NCBI RefSeq assembly: GCF_008271465.1
Contig: NZ_VMDU01000012.1
Coordinates: 1-64,000, forward strand
Reading direction: 5' to 3'
Origin: Tabrizicola flagellatus
GTDB taxonomy: Bacteria; Pseudomonadota; Alphaproteobacteria; Rhodobacterales; Rhodobacteraceae
DNA: 64,000 nt
Each line of letters opens with the position of its first letter. Position 1 is the stretch's first letter. A program made the translations under genes and the position numbers. Shown one piece after another: positions 54,901 to 63,579 of the stretch. The notes under the pieces are model-generated. The model did not search any database. It saw only the letters and a program-made list of their open reading frames with translations, and had not been told where the DNA came from.

Positions 54901-55529
54901 ACCACGGTCGTGTCGCCCCGCGCCACCAGCTTTGCCAGGCGAGAGACCTGATGCGAAAGGGAAATCTGGGCGAATCCGGCCTCGCGCGCCATCCGGCCGA
55001 TCTCGGCCTCGTGCGCCGGATTGACATGGGCATGCATCAGCGCAACCGCCACCGCGCCGATCCCCGCCGCGCGCGCCTGCGCCAGCGCGTCGGCGACCGT
55101 CGCCCGGTCCAGCGGACGGATCTCGCGGCCGTCGGCGTCCATCCGTCCGGGAATCTCGAACACCTGTTCGTAAAGCAGGTCCGGCCGGCGGATGTTCAGG
55201 TCGAACAGAGAGGGCCGCGCTTGTGTCCCGATGCGCAGAAGATCACCGAACCCCTCGGTGATCAGCAGCGCCACCCGTTCGCCCTTCCGCTCCAGCAAAG
55301 CGTTCGTGGCAACCGTAGTGCCCATCTTGACCGCCGAGATCGCCCCGTCCGGGATCGGCTCGCCCTCGCGCAGCCCCAGACAGTCGCGAATCCCCTGAAC
55401 GGCGGCATCGGCATAGCGTTCGGGGTTCTCGGACAGAAGTTTCGCCGTCACCAGCCGACCGTCCGGCGCGCGGCCCACCACATCGGTGAAGGTGCCGCCC
55501 CGGTCGATCCAGAATTCCCAAGCGCCCAT
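51951..55529 (-). CDS. Fused hydantoinase A/B (5-oxoprolinase-type) enzyme
   Basis: A 1192-residue ATP-dependent amidohydrolase combining both hydantoinase subunits, as in 5-oxoprolinase (5-oxo-L-proline + ATP to glutamate). HyuA-like N-terminal part with the ATPase-type loop [14 protein letters not shown] (6-19) and the [12 protein letters not shown] motif; HyuB-like part from about residue 665 ([16 protein letters not shown]) to the glycine-rich end ([19 protein letters not shown], then RTPGGGGWG). Oxoproline is the likeliest substrate, but N-methylhydantoinase relatives share this layout. It lies alone, 64 nt from tesA. Confidence 0.92.
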   Translation of the reverse strand: MGAWEFWIDRGGTFTDVVGRAPDGRLVTAKLLSENPERYADAAVQGIRDCLGLREGEPIPDGAISAVKMGTTVATNALLERKGERVALLITEGFGDLLRIGTQARPSLFDLNIRRPDLLYEQVFEIPGRMDADGREIRPLDRATVADALAQARAAGIGAVAVALMHAHVNPAHEAEIGRMAREAGFAQISLSHQVSRLAKLVARGDTTVVDAYLSPILRRYVAQVEGALDMGRATRRLLFMQSNGGLTEAGRFQGKDAILSGPAGGIVGMVRTAEAAGFDRLIGFDMGGTSTDVSHYAGQYERSFETEVAGVRMRAPMMDIHTVAAGGGSICSFRDGRFQVGPESAGANPGPVSYRRGGPLTITDCNVMLGRISPAHFPAVFGPSGDQPLDAEAVRRAFAALAGEVARATGQSARPEAIAEGFLRIAIDNMANAIKKISVQRGHDVTGYALQCFGGAGGQHACGVADALGMKTVFIHPQAGVLSAFGMGLAELRSLREAQFDAPLSAVDTARDRMAALAEEATAALVAQGVAGPRLTLTAHLRYEGQHQSLAVPFGEAEAMAEAFAAAHRARFGFTSPERALWFEMLAAEAEGGGADLPVLAPGPGAGQPAGQLRLWAGGRWQEVPLYRREDCGTATRIAGPAVIAEATGTVIVEPGWEATVDASANLILRRVAELSREAAAGTAVDPVRLELFNNLFMSVADQMGATLANTAWSVNIKERLDFSCAIFDAAGDLVANAPHVPVHLGSMSHAVKTVIAAVGATAREGDAWMLNSPWNGGTHLPDVTVITPVFVDGRPAFWLGSRGHHADIGGRTPGSGPPDSRTIEEEGVVIDLFHLVREGRLAEDETRALLGSGRWPCRSPDQNMADLKAQVAANETGRRELMRVVAQHGADVVTAYMGHVQRNAEECVRAVIDRLSDGAFRMPLDIGAEIVVRVTVDRAVRSAKIDFTGTSAQHPGNYNAPQAVTRAVVLYVFRTLVGKPIPLNEGCLKPLEIVVPEGTLLNPRAPAAVIAGNTEISQSACNALYGALGVVAAAQGTMNNFIWGNARFQNYETIAGGTGAGPGFAGCDAVQSHMTNTRMTDPEVLEKRFPVRLEAFGIRHGSGGAGRWPGGNGAVRRLRFLEPVTVTTLCGSRKVAPFGVDGGGPGAVGENLVHWPDGRIERLEGNDERDLPAGALFEMRTPGGGGWGKA

Positions 55530-55593
55530 CAGCCCAGCCCCCCTGCCGCTTCTTGGTGGCCCGGGGCGGGGCGGGATGCAAGGGGCGGCGGGC

Positions 55594-56271
55594 CTATCCC
55601 TTCACCTGCGCCAGAAGCTCCTCGACCTTAGGCCCCAGCCCCTCGACGATCAGCCGCACACCTTCGGGGTTCGGATGCAACCCGTCCACCTGCATGAAGG
55701 CGGCCAGCGAGGCCGGATCGGCCGGGTCCGCCCCCGCCGCGCGCAGGCCGGCAAAGAAATCGTCGGCCAGCACCGTGCCGTATTGCGCGGCCAGATCGCC
55801 ATACATCGCGTCGAAGGCGGCCTTGTACTCCGGCCCGAAGTTCCCCGGCGCCTTCATCGCCACCAACAGCACCGGCAGGTTGCGCGCCGCAGCCTCCTTG
55901 AGGATGCCGTCCAGGTTCTGCCGCGAGGCGGCCGGGTCGATCCCGCGCAACAGGTCGTTGCCGCCCAGCGTGACGATCAGCGCATCGGCCTCGGGCCCCA
56001 GCGCCCAGCCGATCCGCGCCAGCCCCCCGGCGGTGGTATCGCCCGAAACGCCCGCATTCTGCACCACAACGTCATGCCCGCGCGCCTTCAGCCAGGCCTC
56101 AAGCTGCGGCACCAGACCCTGCGAGGCATCCGCCAGCCCGTAACCCGCCGTCAGGCTGTCGCCCAGCGCCACCACCGTCACCGGCTCGGCCGCGGCCACC
56201 CCTGCCAGCAAGAACGTGACTGCCAGCCCATTGCGCAGCCGGGCAAGCGCGCCATATCCCTTTGCAACCAT
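55594..56271 (-). CDS. tesA: Periplasmic SGNH esterase/lysophospholipase (TesA-like arylesterase)
   Basis: A 225-residue exported hydrolase with SGNH blocks: the GDSLTAGYG nucleophile serine, the glycine block ([10 protein letters not shown]), GGNDLLRG with the asparagine, and VDGLHPN with the catalytic Asp-His. A signal core ([16 protein letters not shown]) follows a basic N-terminus. The start is uncertain: ATGs at 56271, 56292 and 56304 are in frame and none has an ideal ribosome site. It is divergent from the ybbA/ybbP pair, the same arrangement as in E. coli. Confidence 0.9.
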   Translation of the reverse strand: MVAKGYGALARLRNGLAVTFLLAGVAAAEPVTVVALGDSLTAGYGLADASQGLVPQLEAWLKARGHDVVVQNAGVSGDTTAGGLARIGWALGPEADALIVTLGGNDLLRGIDPAASRQNLDGILKEAAARNLPVLLVAMKAPGNFGPEYKAAFDAMYGDLAAQYGTVLADDFFAGLRAAGADPADPASLAAFMQVDGLHPNPEGVRLIVEGLGPKVEELLAQVKG

Positions 56272-56290
56272 TGCCCGAAGGACAGCCCGC

Positions 56291-56986
56291 ATGACCGATC
56301 CCATCCTCGCGCTGACCGACGCGCGGCTGACCCTTGCCGGCAATGCCGGGCCGGTCGAGATCCTGAAGGGCATCACGCTTTCGGTCCACCGAGGCGAGAC
56401 CGTGGGGCTGATCGGGCCGTCTGGGTCGGGCAAGTCGTCGCTCCTCATGCTCATGGGCGGGCTCGAACGTGCCACCGGCGGGCAGGTGCTGGCGCTGGGG
56501 CAGGACCTGACGACGATGGACGAGGACGCGCTCGCCCGCTTCCGTCGGGGGAATATGGGGGTTGTGTTCCAGAGCTTCCACCTGATTCCGACGATGACCG
56601 CGCTGGAAAACGTGGCGCTGCCCCTGGAACTGGCCGGGGCGGGCGATGCTTTCGACCGGGCCGCGGCGGAACTGGCCGCCGTGGGACTGGCTGCGCGGAT
56701 GCACCATTACCCCAGCCAGATGTCCGGCGGCGAACAGCAGCGCGTGGCGCTGGCCCGCGCCGCCGCGCCGCGCCCGGCGATCCTGCTGGCGGATGAGCCG
56801 ACAGGCAATCTCGACGGGGCGAACGGGCAGGCGATCATGGACCTTCTGTTTGGCCTGCGCGACCGGCACGGGGCGACGCTGGTCCTCGTGACCCACGCTC
56901 CGGAACTGGCGGCACGCTGCGACCGGGTGATCCGGCTGGCCGATGGCCGGCTTGCGCCCGAGGCCGTGGCCAGGGCCGCGGAATGA
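56291..56986 (+). CDS. ybbA: ABC transporter ATP-binding protein (YbbA-like)
   Basis: A 231-residue ATPase of the LolD/MacB-like family. Walker A GPSGSGKSS, the signature MSGGEQQRVALARA and Walker B ILLADEPTGNLDG are present. The start at 56291 (AAGGA about 8 nt upstream) gives the family N-terminus. It partners the large permease encoded by the next gene, which it overlaps by four bases (ATGA). Confidence 0.95.
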   Translation: MTDPILALTDARLTLAGNAGPVEILKGITLSVHRGETVGLIGPSGSGKSSLLMLMGGLERATGGQVLALGQDLTTMDEDALARFRRGNMGVVFQSFHLIPTMTALENVALPLELAGAGDAFDRAAAELAAVGLAARMHHYPSQMSGGEQQRVALARAAAPRPAILLADEPTGNLDGANGQAIMDLLFGLRDRHGATLVLVTHAPELAARCDRVIRLADGRLAPEAVARAAE

Positions 56987-59496
56987 GCCTCGCCCTCAAC
57001 ATCGCCCGGCGCGAGCTGCGCGGGGGCCTGCGCGGCTTTCGCGTCTTTCTCGCCTGCCTCGCGCTGGGGGTCGCCGCGATCGCTGCCGTCGGCACCCTGC
57101 GCGCGGGCATCCAGCAGGGCCTGACCGACCAGGGCGCGGTGATCCTGGGCGGCGACGCCGAGATGCGCTTCACCTACCGCTCCGCCGACGCCGGAGAACG
57201 CGACTGGATGGCGCGCACCGCAACCGCGGTATCCGAGGTTTACGACTTCCGCTCCATGGCTCTGACCGGGGACGACCAGGCGCTGACCCAGATCAAGGCC
57301 GTCGATAGCGCCTGGCCCCTGACCGGCGCGGCCGAACTGTCGCCCGAGATCCCGGTGGCCGAGGCGCTGGCCGATCACGGCGGTCTGCCCGGCGCGATCA
57401 TGGACCCGGTGCTGATCGACCGGCTGTCCCTGAAGATCGGCGACAGCTTCCGCCTCGGCACGCAGGACTTCCGCCTGACCGCCGCGCTCACACGCGAACC
57501 CGACAGCGCCTCGACCGGCTTCACGCTCGGCCCGCGCACCATCGTCCGGTCGGACGCATTGGCGACCTCGGGCCTTCTTGCCTCGGGGTCGATGTACGAA
57601 ACCCGCTACCGGCTGCTCCTGCCCCCCGGCAGCGACCTGGCCGAGCTGAAGCGGCAGGCGGAAAACACCTTCCGCGACAAGGGGATGCGCTGGACCGACA
57701 GCCGCAACGCCGCGCCGGGGATCGAGACCTTCGTGGACCGGATCGGCAGCTTCCTCGTCCTTGTCGGCCTTGCGGGCCTTGCGGTGGGCGGGGTCGGCAT
57801 CTCGGCCGCGATCCGGTCCTACCTGGACGGCAAGGTGGCGACCATCGCCACGCTCAAGACGCTGGGAGCCGAGGGCGGGCTGATCTTCCGCAGCTATCTG
57901 TGGCAGACCGCGATCCTGTCGGGCCTCGGCATCGGGCTTGGCCTTGCGCTCGGGGCGCTGGTCCCGATCCTGGCCGCGCCGCTGATCGAGGCCTCTCTCC
58001 CCTTCCCCGCCACGATCCGTCTTGCGCCCATGGCGCTGGTCGAGGCTGCCTTCTACGGCGCGCTCTCGGCGCTGATCTTCACCCTCCTGCCGCTGGCCCG
58101 GACCGAGACGATCCGCCCCGCCGCGCTTTATCGCGGCGGCACGGGCACCCGCGCCTGGCCGCGAAAGCGCTACCTTGCGGCGCTTGCGCTCCTCTCCGCT
58201 GCGCTGATCGGCAGCGCGACCTGGGCCTCCGGCATCCCGGAACTCGCGCTCGGTGCGGCTGGCGGGGTGCTGGGGGCTCTCCTCGTGCTGGGGCTCGCGG
58301 CGCTCGCCCTGCGCCTCGTCGCGCGTCGGCTGGCGCGCAGCCGGATCGCCCGGGGCCGGCCCGCCACCCGCGCCGCGCTGGCCGCCATCGGCGCGCCGCG
58401 GTCGGACGCGACCTCGGTCGTCCTGTCGCTGGGCCTTGGCCTTTCCGTCCTTGCCGCCGTGGGCCAGATCGACTGGAACCTGCGCCAGGCCATCGCGACC
58501 GACCTGCCAACCCGGGCGCCGGCCTTCTTCTTCATCGACATCCAGCCCGACCAGATCGACCCCTTCCTCGCCCTGATCCGCGCCAATCCCGCCGTGACCG
58601 ACACCGAGACCGCCCCGATGCTGCGCGGCGTCATTACGCAGATCAACGGTCGCCCCGCCCGCGAAGTCGCCGGCGACCACTGGGTCGTGCGCGGCGACCG
58701 GGGCATCACCTACGCCGCCACGCCGGGGCCCAAGACCCGGATCACCGCCGGCACCTTCTGGCCCGAGGACTACACGGGCGCCCCCCAGATCAGCTTTGCC
58801 GCCGAAGAGGCCGAGGAAATCGGCCTGAAGCTCGGTGACACCATGACCGTCAACATCCTCGGCCGCGACCTGACCGCCACCGTCACCTCGTTCCGCGAGG
58901 TCGATTTCTCGAACGCCGGAATGGGTTTCGTCATGACGCTGAACCCCTCGGCCCTGGCCGGGGCGCCGCACACCCATATCGCCACCGTCTACGCCCCGCC
59001 CGAGGCCGAGGCTGCGATCCTGCGCGAGGTCACGCAGACCTGGCCCAACATCACCGCGATCCGCATCCGCGAGGCGGTGGACCGCGTGGCCGAGGCGCTG
59101 TCGGCCATCGCCACCGCCACCGCGTGGGCGGCGGCCGGGACGCTGGTCACGGGCTTCGTCGTGCTGATCGGCGCGGCGGCGGCGGGCGAACGGGCCCGGA
59201 TCTACGAATCCGCCATCCTCAAGACGCTGGGCGCCACGCGGGGCCGCATCCTGTCAAGCTTCGCCTTGCGTTCGGCGCTGATGGGGGCCGCTGCCGGGGT
59301 GGTCGCGGTCATCGCGGGCGGGCTGTCGGGCTGGGCGGTGATGACCTTCGTGATGGACTCGTCATACCGCTTCGAGCCGCTGTCGGCCATCGGCATCGTG
59401 GCAGGCGGGGTCATCGCCACGCTGCTTGCGGGCCTTGCCTTCGCGCTGCGCCCCCTGGCCGCGCGCCCGGCAGGCACCCTGCGCGCCCAGGACTAG
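56983..59496 (+). CDS. ybbP: FtsX-like ABC permease (YbbP-like)
   Basis: An 837-residue inner-membrane protein with about ten membrane spans and two FtsX-type domains separated by a large periplasmic portion, the YbbP layout. It would form a complex with YbbA; the substrate is unknown, though relatives move lipids or act as mechanotransmitters. With tesA divergent, a link to lipid or lysophospholipid handling is plausible but unproven. The stop overlaps the next convergent gene by four bases. Confidence 0.93.
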   Translation: MSLALNIARRELRGGLRGFRVFLACLALGVAAIAAVGTLRAGIQQGLTDQGAVILGGDAEMRFTYRSADAGERDWMARTATAVSEVYDFRSMALTGDDQALTQIKAVDSAWPLTGAAELSPEIPVAEALADHGGLPGAIMDPVLIDRLSLKIGDSFRLGTQDFRLTAALTREPDSASTGFTLGPRTIVRSDALATSGLLASGSMYETRYRLLLPPGSDLAELKRQAENTFRDKGMRWTDSRNAAPGIETFVDRIGSFLVLVGLAGLAVGGVGISAAIRSYLDGKVATIATLKTLGAEGGLIFRSYLWQTAILSGLGIGLGLALGALVPILAAPLIEASLPFPATIRLAPMALVEAAFYGALSALIFTLLPLARTETIRPAALYRGGTGTRAWPRKRYLAALALLSAALIGSATWASGIPELALGAAGGVLGALLVLGLAALALRLVARRLARSRIARGRPATRAALAAIGAPRSDATSVVLSLGLGLSVLAAVGQIDWNLRQAIATDLPTRAPAFFFIDIQPDQIDPFLALIRANPAVTDTETAPMLRGVITQINGRPAREVAGDHWVVRGDRGITYAATPGPKTRITAGTFWPEDYTGAPQISFAAEEAEEIGLKLGDTMTVNILGRDLTATVTSFREVDFSNAGMGFVMTLNPSALAGAPHTHIATVYAPPEAEAAILREVTQTWPNITAIRIREAVDRVAEALSAIATATAWAAAGTLVTGFVVLIGAAAAGERARIYESAILKTLGATRGRILSSFALRSALMGAAAGVVAVIAGGLSGWAVMTFVMDSSYRFEPLSAIGIVAGGVIATLLAGLAFALRPLAARPAGTLRAQD

Positions 59497-60239
59497 GTCG
59501 AGACCTTCCGCGGCACCAGCGCCATCTCCTCGGGCAGGGTCGCGGGGCGGAAGAGGGGAAAGCCTGCCTCCTGCTCTGCCTTGCCGCTGGCCAGGACGAA
59601 GCTGTCGAAGAACCGCCGGACCCCGTAGGACTCGATATCCACATCCAGGAACTCGGCGAGGATCGCGTCGTAGTTCTCGCGCAGGACCCGGTTTTCGGGG
59701 TCGAGGCCCGAGACACAGACCAGCCCGGTCGGTCGGCAGTCCAGCACCGTCAGCCGCAGGTCCGGCCGCCACTTCTGCAGGATCGGGATCAGCTTCCAGA
59801 CATCCCCGGTCCAGGCCCCGCGCGGCAGGTTCTGCAGGTCGCGCGTCGTCATCCCCAGGCTGTAGGGCACACAGTCGTGCATCAGGATGACCCCGTTCGG
59901 GTCCATCGCCGCCTCGGTATTGATGAAGTCGCGCAAGAGGAACTCGAACAGGTGCATCCCGTCCAGGAACGCGAGGCCCAGCCGGATGCCGTTGCGCGCG
60001 ATGAAGCCGCCGGCAAAGAAATCGTCGCTGGTCTCCTGAAAGACATGCAGCGCGGGCTTCGTGCCGATGATGTTGATCTCGGCCCGGAAGAAGGGGTCCA
60101 CCGCAAGCGTCTTGGAGCGGACCGGGGCGAAACTGTCCCCGGTCCGGCAGCCGATCTCGAGGTACCAGTCGAACAGGCAGGCCCGGTGCAGCCGGCGCAG
60201 GAAGCGGTGGTATTGCAGCCCGATGGGTCTGACGTACAT
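59493..60239 (-). CDS. Putative class I SAM-dependent methyltransferase
   Basis: A 248-residue protein from the ATG at 60239 (GGGA about 10 nt upstream). YLEIGCRTGDSFAPV (about 25-39) reads as the SAM-binding motif I. LAFLDGMHLFEFLLRD and GVILMHDCVPY, with an acid-histidine-aspartate pair, resemble the metal-dependent Methyltransf_24/TylF-like group. The substrate is unknown. It overlaps the ybbP stop and lies downstream of the pirin gene on the same strand. Confidence 0.7.
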   Translation of the reverse strand: MYVRPIGLQYHRFLRRLHRACLFDWYLEIGCRTGDSFAPVRSKTLAVDPFFRAEINIIGTKPALHVFQETSDDFFAGGFIARNGIRLGLAFLDGMHLFEFLLRDFINTEAAMDPNGVILMHDCVPYSLGMTTRDLQNLPRGAWTGDVWKLIPILQKWRPDLRLTVLDCRPTGLVCVSGLDPENRVLRENYDAILAEFLDVDIESYGVRRFFDSFVLASGKAEQEAGFPLFRPATLPEEMALVPRKVST

Positions 60240-60320
60240 GTGGCGGTCCCTATGCGAACGGTCGCAGACTGCCCGTCTGCGCCCGCCCGTGCAAGCCACC
60301 CCGCCGCATACCGCAGGCCG

Positions 60321-60349
60321 CCCAAGAATTTTCGTCGAAAATTCCTGGG
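60321..60349. repeat. Palindrome related to the rpoB-rpoC element
   Basis: A near-perfect 29-nt palindrome with one mismatch; half-site CCCAAGAATTTTCG (60321-60334). It shares the GAATTTTCG/CGAAAATTC core with the palindrome at 29365-29386. It lies just past the pirin stop. Confidence 0.65.
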
Positions 60350-60356
60350 CCGCTTC

Positions 60357-61268
60357 TCAATGCGCGGGGCGGATGAAGGTCCCGTTGCGCAGTTCGGTGA
60401 AGGCCTGGCGCAGTTCGGCCTCGGTGTTCATCACGATGGGACCGGCCCAGGCCACCGGCTCCTCGATGGGCGCACCCGAGATCAGCAGGAAGCGCACGCC
60501 TTCCGGCCCGGCCGTCACCGTCACCTCGTCGCCCGCGCCAAAGCGCACCAGCGTCCGGTTGCCCGACAGGTCGCGGATGTTGACCTCCTGCCCGCGCACT
60601 TCCTTCTCCAGCAGCACGCCCTCGGGCCGCGCCGCGTCGCGGAAGTTCCCGGCGCCCTCGAAGACATAGGCAAAGGCCCGGCGGCGGGTGTCCACCTTGA
60701 AGGTCTTGCGCTTGCCCGCCGGGACGAAGACATCCAGATACTGCGGGTCCGCCGCGATTCCCTCGACCGGGCTCTTCACGCCCCGATAGTCGCCGATCAC
60801 CACGCGGATGCTGGTGCCGTCATCCTCGTGCCGTTCCGGCAGCGCCTCGGCCGGCATGTCCTGATAGCGCGGAGCGGTCATCTTGAGCCGCCCGGGCAGG
60901 TTCCCCCAAAGCTGGAAGCCATGCATCCGGCCCTGGTCGTCGCCCTTCGGCATCTCCTGGTGCAGGATGCCCCGGCCGGCGGTCATCAGTTGCAGCGATC
61001 CCGGCCCGAGGATCCCCCGGTTGCCCAACGAATCTCCATGCTCCACGGTCCCTGCCAGCACATAGGTGATCGTCTCGATCCCCCGGTGCGGGTGCCAGGG
61101 GAAGCCGGCCGAGTAATCGCGGGGGTGATCGCCCCGGAAGTCGTCGAACAGCAGGAACGGGTCCGCCTCGGTCGGGTCCTGGAACCCGAAGGCGCGGTGC
61201 AGATGGACGCCTGCGCCCTCGATATGCGGCTGGGCGCGGCGGGTCTCGATCACGGGACGGATGGACAT
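60357..61268 (-). CDS. Pirin-family protein
   Basis: A 303-residue bicupin. Metal-site histidines are visible in FPWHPHRGIETITYVLAGTV and in GRGILHQEMP, with glutamate. The pirin C-terminal cupin (about 180-290) is present. Bacterial pirins include quercetin 2,3-dioxygenases and regulators of central metabolism; the role here is unknown. AGGAGAG lies 5 nt before the ATG at 61268; the frame upstream of that is not coding-like. Confidence 0.92.
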   Translation of the reverse strand: MSIRPVIETRRAQPHIEGAGVHLHRAFGFQDPTEADPFLLFDDFRGDHPRDYSAGFPWHPHRGIETITYVLAGTVEHGDSLGNRGILGPGSLQLMTAGRGILHQEMPKGDDQGRMHGFQLWGNLPGRLKMTAPRYQDMPAEALPERHEDDGTSIRVVIGDYRGVKSPVEGIAADPQYLDVFVPAGKRKTFKVDTRRRAFAYVFEGAGNFRDAARPEGVLLEKEVRGQEVNIRDLSGNRTLVRFGAGDEVTVTAGPEGVRFLLISGAPIEEPVAWAGPIVMNTEAELRQAFTELRNGTFIRPAH

Positions 61269-61452
61269 GGGTCTCTCCTGAATCTGCGTTGGGGTGAAGA
61301 TGGGGTGATCCGACCCGCGCGCCAAGGCGCAAATGCAGGGATTATCTGTGCGGAAATGCACCAAGGCCCCGCCAGGGCGCGGTATCCGGGATCGCGCGAT
61401 CACCGGGTCATGCGCCGCGGCTGGGGGATGCAACCCGGGTGGGCTCCGGCGG

Positions 61453-62100
61453 CTATCCAGTCAGATGCCGCAGCCCCTGGGTGACGTCGGTTCGCACCGC
61501 CAGCCGCAGGCCCGGCTCATCCCCCGCCTTCAGGGCCGCCAGGATCGCCCGGTGGTGCATCGGAGGCTCCCGCCGCTTCAGCCGCGCATAGACCGCCCGC
61601 ATCGTCGGCCCCAGTTGCAGCCAGACCGTCTCGCACAGGGCCAGCATCGCGGGCGACTGGGCGCGCAGGTAAAGCGTTCGGTGAAACTCCAGGTTCGTGC
61701 GGACATAGGCAACCGCGTCGCCTTTGACGGCGGCTTCCGCATTGGCCATGTTGATCGCCGTCAACCGCTCGATCAGCGCGAAATGGGCGCGCGGCAGCGC
61801 GCGGGCGGCCATCTCCGGCTCCAGCAGCGCCCGGATCGCCGCCAGTTCCTCGATCCGCTCGGGCGTGAGTTCCGGCGTCGAGATGCGTCCCGAGGACGAC
61901 AACGTCAGCGCCCCTTCGGCGACCAGCCGCCGCACCGCCTCGCGCGCTGGCGTCATCGAGACGCCGAACTGCTTGCCGAGGCCACGCAGCGTCAGGGCCT
62001 GGCCGGCATCAAGCTCGCCGTGCATCACCTGCTGGCGCAGGGTGCGATAGAGCCGTTCATGCGCGGCGGCGTTCGGATCGGGGGGGCGGGGCGTCACCAT
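61453..62100 (-). CDS. GntR-family regulator with FCD domain
   Basis: A 215-residue transcription factor. The N-terminal winged helix (LYRTLRQQVMHGELDAGQAL, then GVSMTPAREAVRRLVAEGAL) is followed by a C-terminal all-helical FCD ligand-binding domain (about 85-210) with metal-site candidates in NLEFHRTLY and PPMHHRAIL. The effector is probably a small carboxylate or amino acid. Its target is unknown; the pirin gene lies 184 nt further along the same strand. Confidence 0.92.
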   Translation of the reverse strand: MVTPRPPDPNAAAHERLYRTLRQQVMHGELDAGQALTLRGLGKQFGVSMTPAREAVRRLVAEGALTLSSSGRISTPELTPERIEELAAIRALLEPEMAARALPRAHFALIERLTAINMANAEAAVKGDAVAYVRTNLEFHRTLYLRAQSPAMLALCETVWLQLGPTMRAVYARLKRREPPMHHRAILAALKAGDEPGLRLAVRTDVTQGLRHLTG

Positions 62101-62131
62101 GCGCGAAGGGAACACCCCGGTCCGGGCCCGG

Positions 62132-62824
62132 TCAATCCTGAAAGCGCAGGCGGTGCAGCGTCTGGCCCTGGTCATGCAGCCAGGCACGCTGCCGTTTCCA
62201 GTCCGGGCAGATGCGGGACACCACCGCCCAATAGGCCGGCGAGTGGTTCAGCTCCACCAGATGCGCCACTTCATGCGCGGCAACATAGTCCAGCACCGTG
62301 GGCGGGGCCATGATCAGGCGCCAGGAATACATCAGACGACCGTCCGGCGAGCAGGACCCCCAGCGCGACCTTGTATCCCGCAGCGCAATGGCGCTGAAGC
62401 GGCGGTCCACCGCGGCGGCATGGCGGGCGGACGCCTCCGCCAGCCGGTCGCGGGCCAGGACCTTCAGCCAGGCTGCGACGCGCGGACCGACGCTCGTCGG
62501 ATCACCCGGGACCAGCAGCGTCTCGCCCTCCACGCGGATGCGCCGCCCGGTTCCCGGCAGGATCGTCAGTTCCTGTCCCTGGACCGGCAGCCGCGCCCCC
62601 AACCCCACACGCTGCGGTGTCGAGCCGGGCATCGCCTCCAGCGTCTTGCGCAGCCAGCCCTCGTGGCCCTTCAGGAAGGCCAGCGCCTCACCCTCGCGCG
62701 CGCGCAACGGCATCGAGAGCGTGACCTTGCCGTCCAGCCGCGACACGCGCAGCGAGAACCTGCGTGCCCGGGCCGAACGCCTTAGATGCACCTCGACGGG
62801 CGGAGAACCGGGCAGGACGGCCAT
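62132..62824 (-). CDS. YgjP/DUF45-type zinc metallopeptidase
   Basis: A 230-residue cytoplasmic protein of the WLM/SprT-like metallopeptidase group. The zinc motif HEVAHLVELNHSPAYW supplies HExxH and the third histidine; RDTRSRWGSC lies upstream, as in the family. The start at 62824 is chosen because the frame beyond it crosses the divergent gene's promoter. Cellular function unknown. Confidence 0.92.
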   Translation of the reverse strand: MAVLPGSPPVEVHLRRSARARRFSLRVSRLDGKVTLSMPLRAREGEALAFLKGHEGWLRKTLEAMPGSTPQRVGLGARLPVQGQELTILPGTGRRIRVEGETLLVPGDPTSVGPRVAAWLKVLARDRLAEASARHAAAVDRRFSAIALRDTRSRWGSCSPDGRLMYSWRLIMAPPTVLDYVAAHEVAHLVELNHSPAYWAVVSRICPDWKRQRAWLHDQGQTLHRLRFQD

Positions 62825-62948
62825 GAAAACCCCTTGAAACCTGCCGCGACCATAGCCACTTCGCACGGCACACAAAAGGCTTTGACAGTCGCCTGCACCT
62901 GTGGCAAGCGGCAATTTTCCTGCTGACCCACTACCCGAAGGGACCACC

Positions 62949-63284
62949 ATGCCCAAAGCAGAATGGGGCACGAAGCGCATCTGCCCGACGACCGGCAAAC
63001 GCTTCTACGACCTCAACAAGACCCCGATCGTCAGCCCCTACACGGGCGAGATCGTGGACATCGAATCTGTCCGCCGCAAGATGGCCGCCTCGGTCATCTC
63101 GCGCGCTGTTCCCGAAAAGGATGACGACGTTCTGGTCGAGGATCTGGAAGCCGAAGACGTCCTGCTGGAAGGCGCCGTCGCCGACGACGCCGAGATGGAT
63201 GACGATCTTCTGGAAGACGATGCCGACGACAACGTTTCGCTCGACGACCTGGCGGACGTGCCGGGCGACGAGGAGGAAGTCTGA
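62949..63284 (+). CDS. FYDLN-acid family protein (TIGR02300)
   Basis: A 111-residue protein with a conserved N-terminal half (KAEWGTKRICPTTGKRFYDL, FYDLN at 19-23) resembling a small zinc-ribbon-like fold with a single visible cysteine. The C-terminal half is extremely acidic, mostly Asp and Glu. Family function unknown; it is typical of alphaproteobacteria. AAGGGA lies 6 nt before the ATG, and a clear TTGACA (62882-62887) lies upstream, without an obvious -10 at the right distance. A hairpin follows the stop. Confidence 0.93.
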   Translation: MPKAEWGTKRICPTTGKRFYDLNKTPIVSPYTGEIVDIESVRRKMAASVISRAVPEKDDDVLVEDLEAEDVLLEGAVADDAEMDDDLLEDDADDNVSLDDLADVPGDEEEV

Positions 63285-63298
63285 CATCGGGCGCCGGG

Positions 63299-63317
63299 AA
63301 AAGGGGCGATTTTCCCC
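63299..63317 (+). terminator. Hairpin after the FYDLN gene
   Basis: AAAAGGGG-CGA-TTTTCCCC, a perfect 8-bp stem, inside a weaker outer pairing CGCCGGG (63292-63298) with CCCGGCG (63326-63332). It lies 14 nt past the stop. The tRNA-Ala -35 begins immediately after it. Confidence 0.6.
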
Positions 63318-63346
63318 TTGCGGCCCCCGGCGACCTGTCCTAGATA
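63318..63346 (+). promoter_or_regulatory. Promoter candidate for tRNA-Ala
   Basis: TTGCGG (63318-63323), a 17-bp spacer and TAGATA (63341-63346), about 41 nt before the mature tRNA. Confidence 0.6.
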
Positions 63347-63387
63347 GCCGGCATCGCGGCGGAAACGGTGCGATGCTTCTCTCCGGT

Positions 63388-63463
<76 letters not shown>

Positions 63464-63479
63464 ACAAGAGACTGAAAGC

Positions 63480-63503
63480 GGGACGGCATTGCCGTCCCTT
63501 TTT
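63480..63503 (+). terminator. Rho-independent terminator after tRNA-Ala
   Basis: GGGACGG (63480-63486) and CCGTCCC (63492-63498), a 5-nt loop, then TTTTT (63499-63503), 16 nt past the tRNA. Confidence 0.9.
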
Positions 63504-63579
63504 CATTTCCTCTCCTTTGTCGCACGGATGACTCCGAACCTGCGCGCGGCACGGCCGGGGCCGGGATGCACCGAAAGAC

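Noticed and set aside
52062-55631. A plus-strand open frame of 1189 codons antisense to the oxoprolinase gene
   Set aside because: Shadow of the real minus-strand gene, which has clear hydantoinase motifs; the antisense product is low-complexity Arg/His/Pro.
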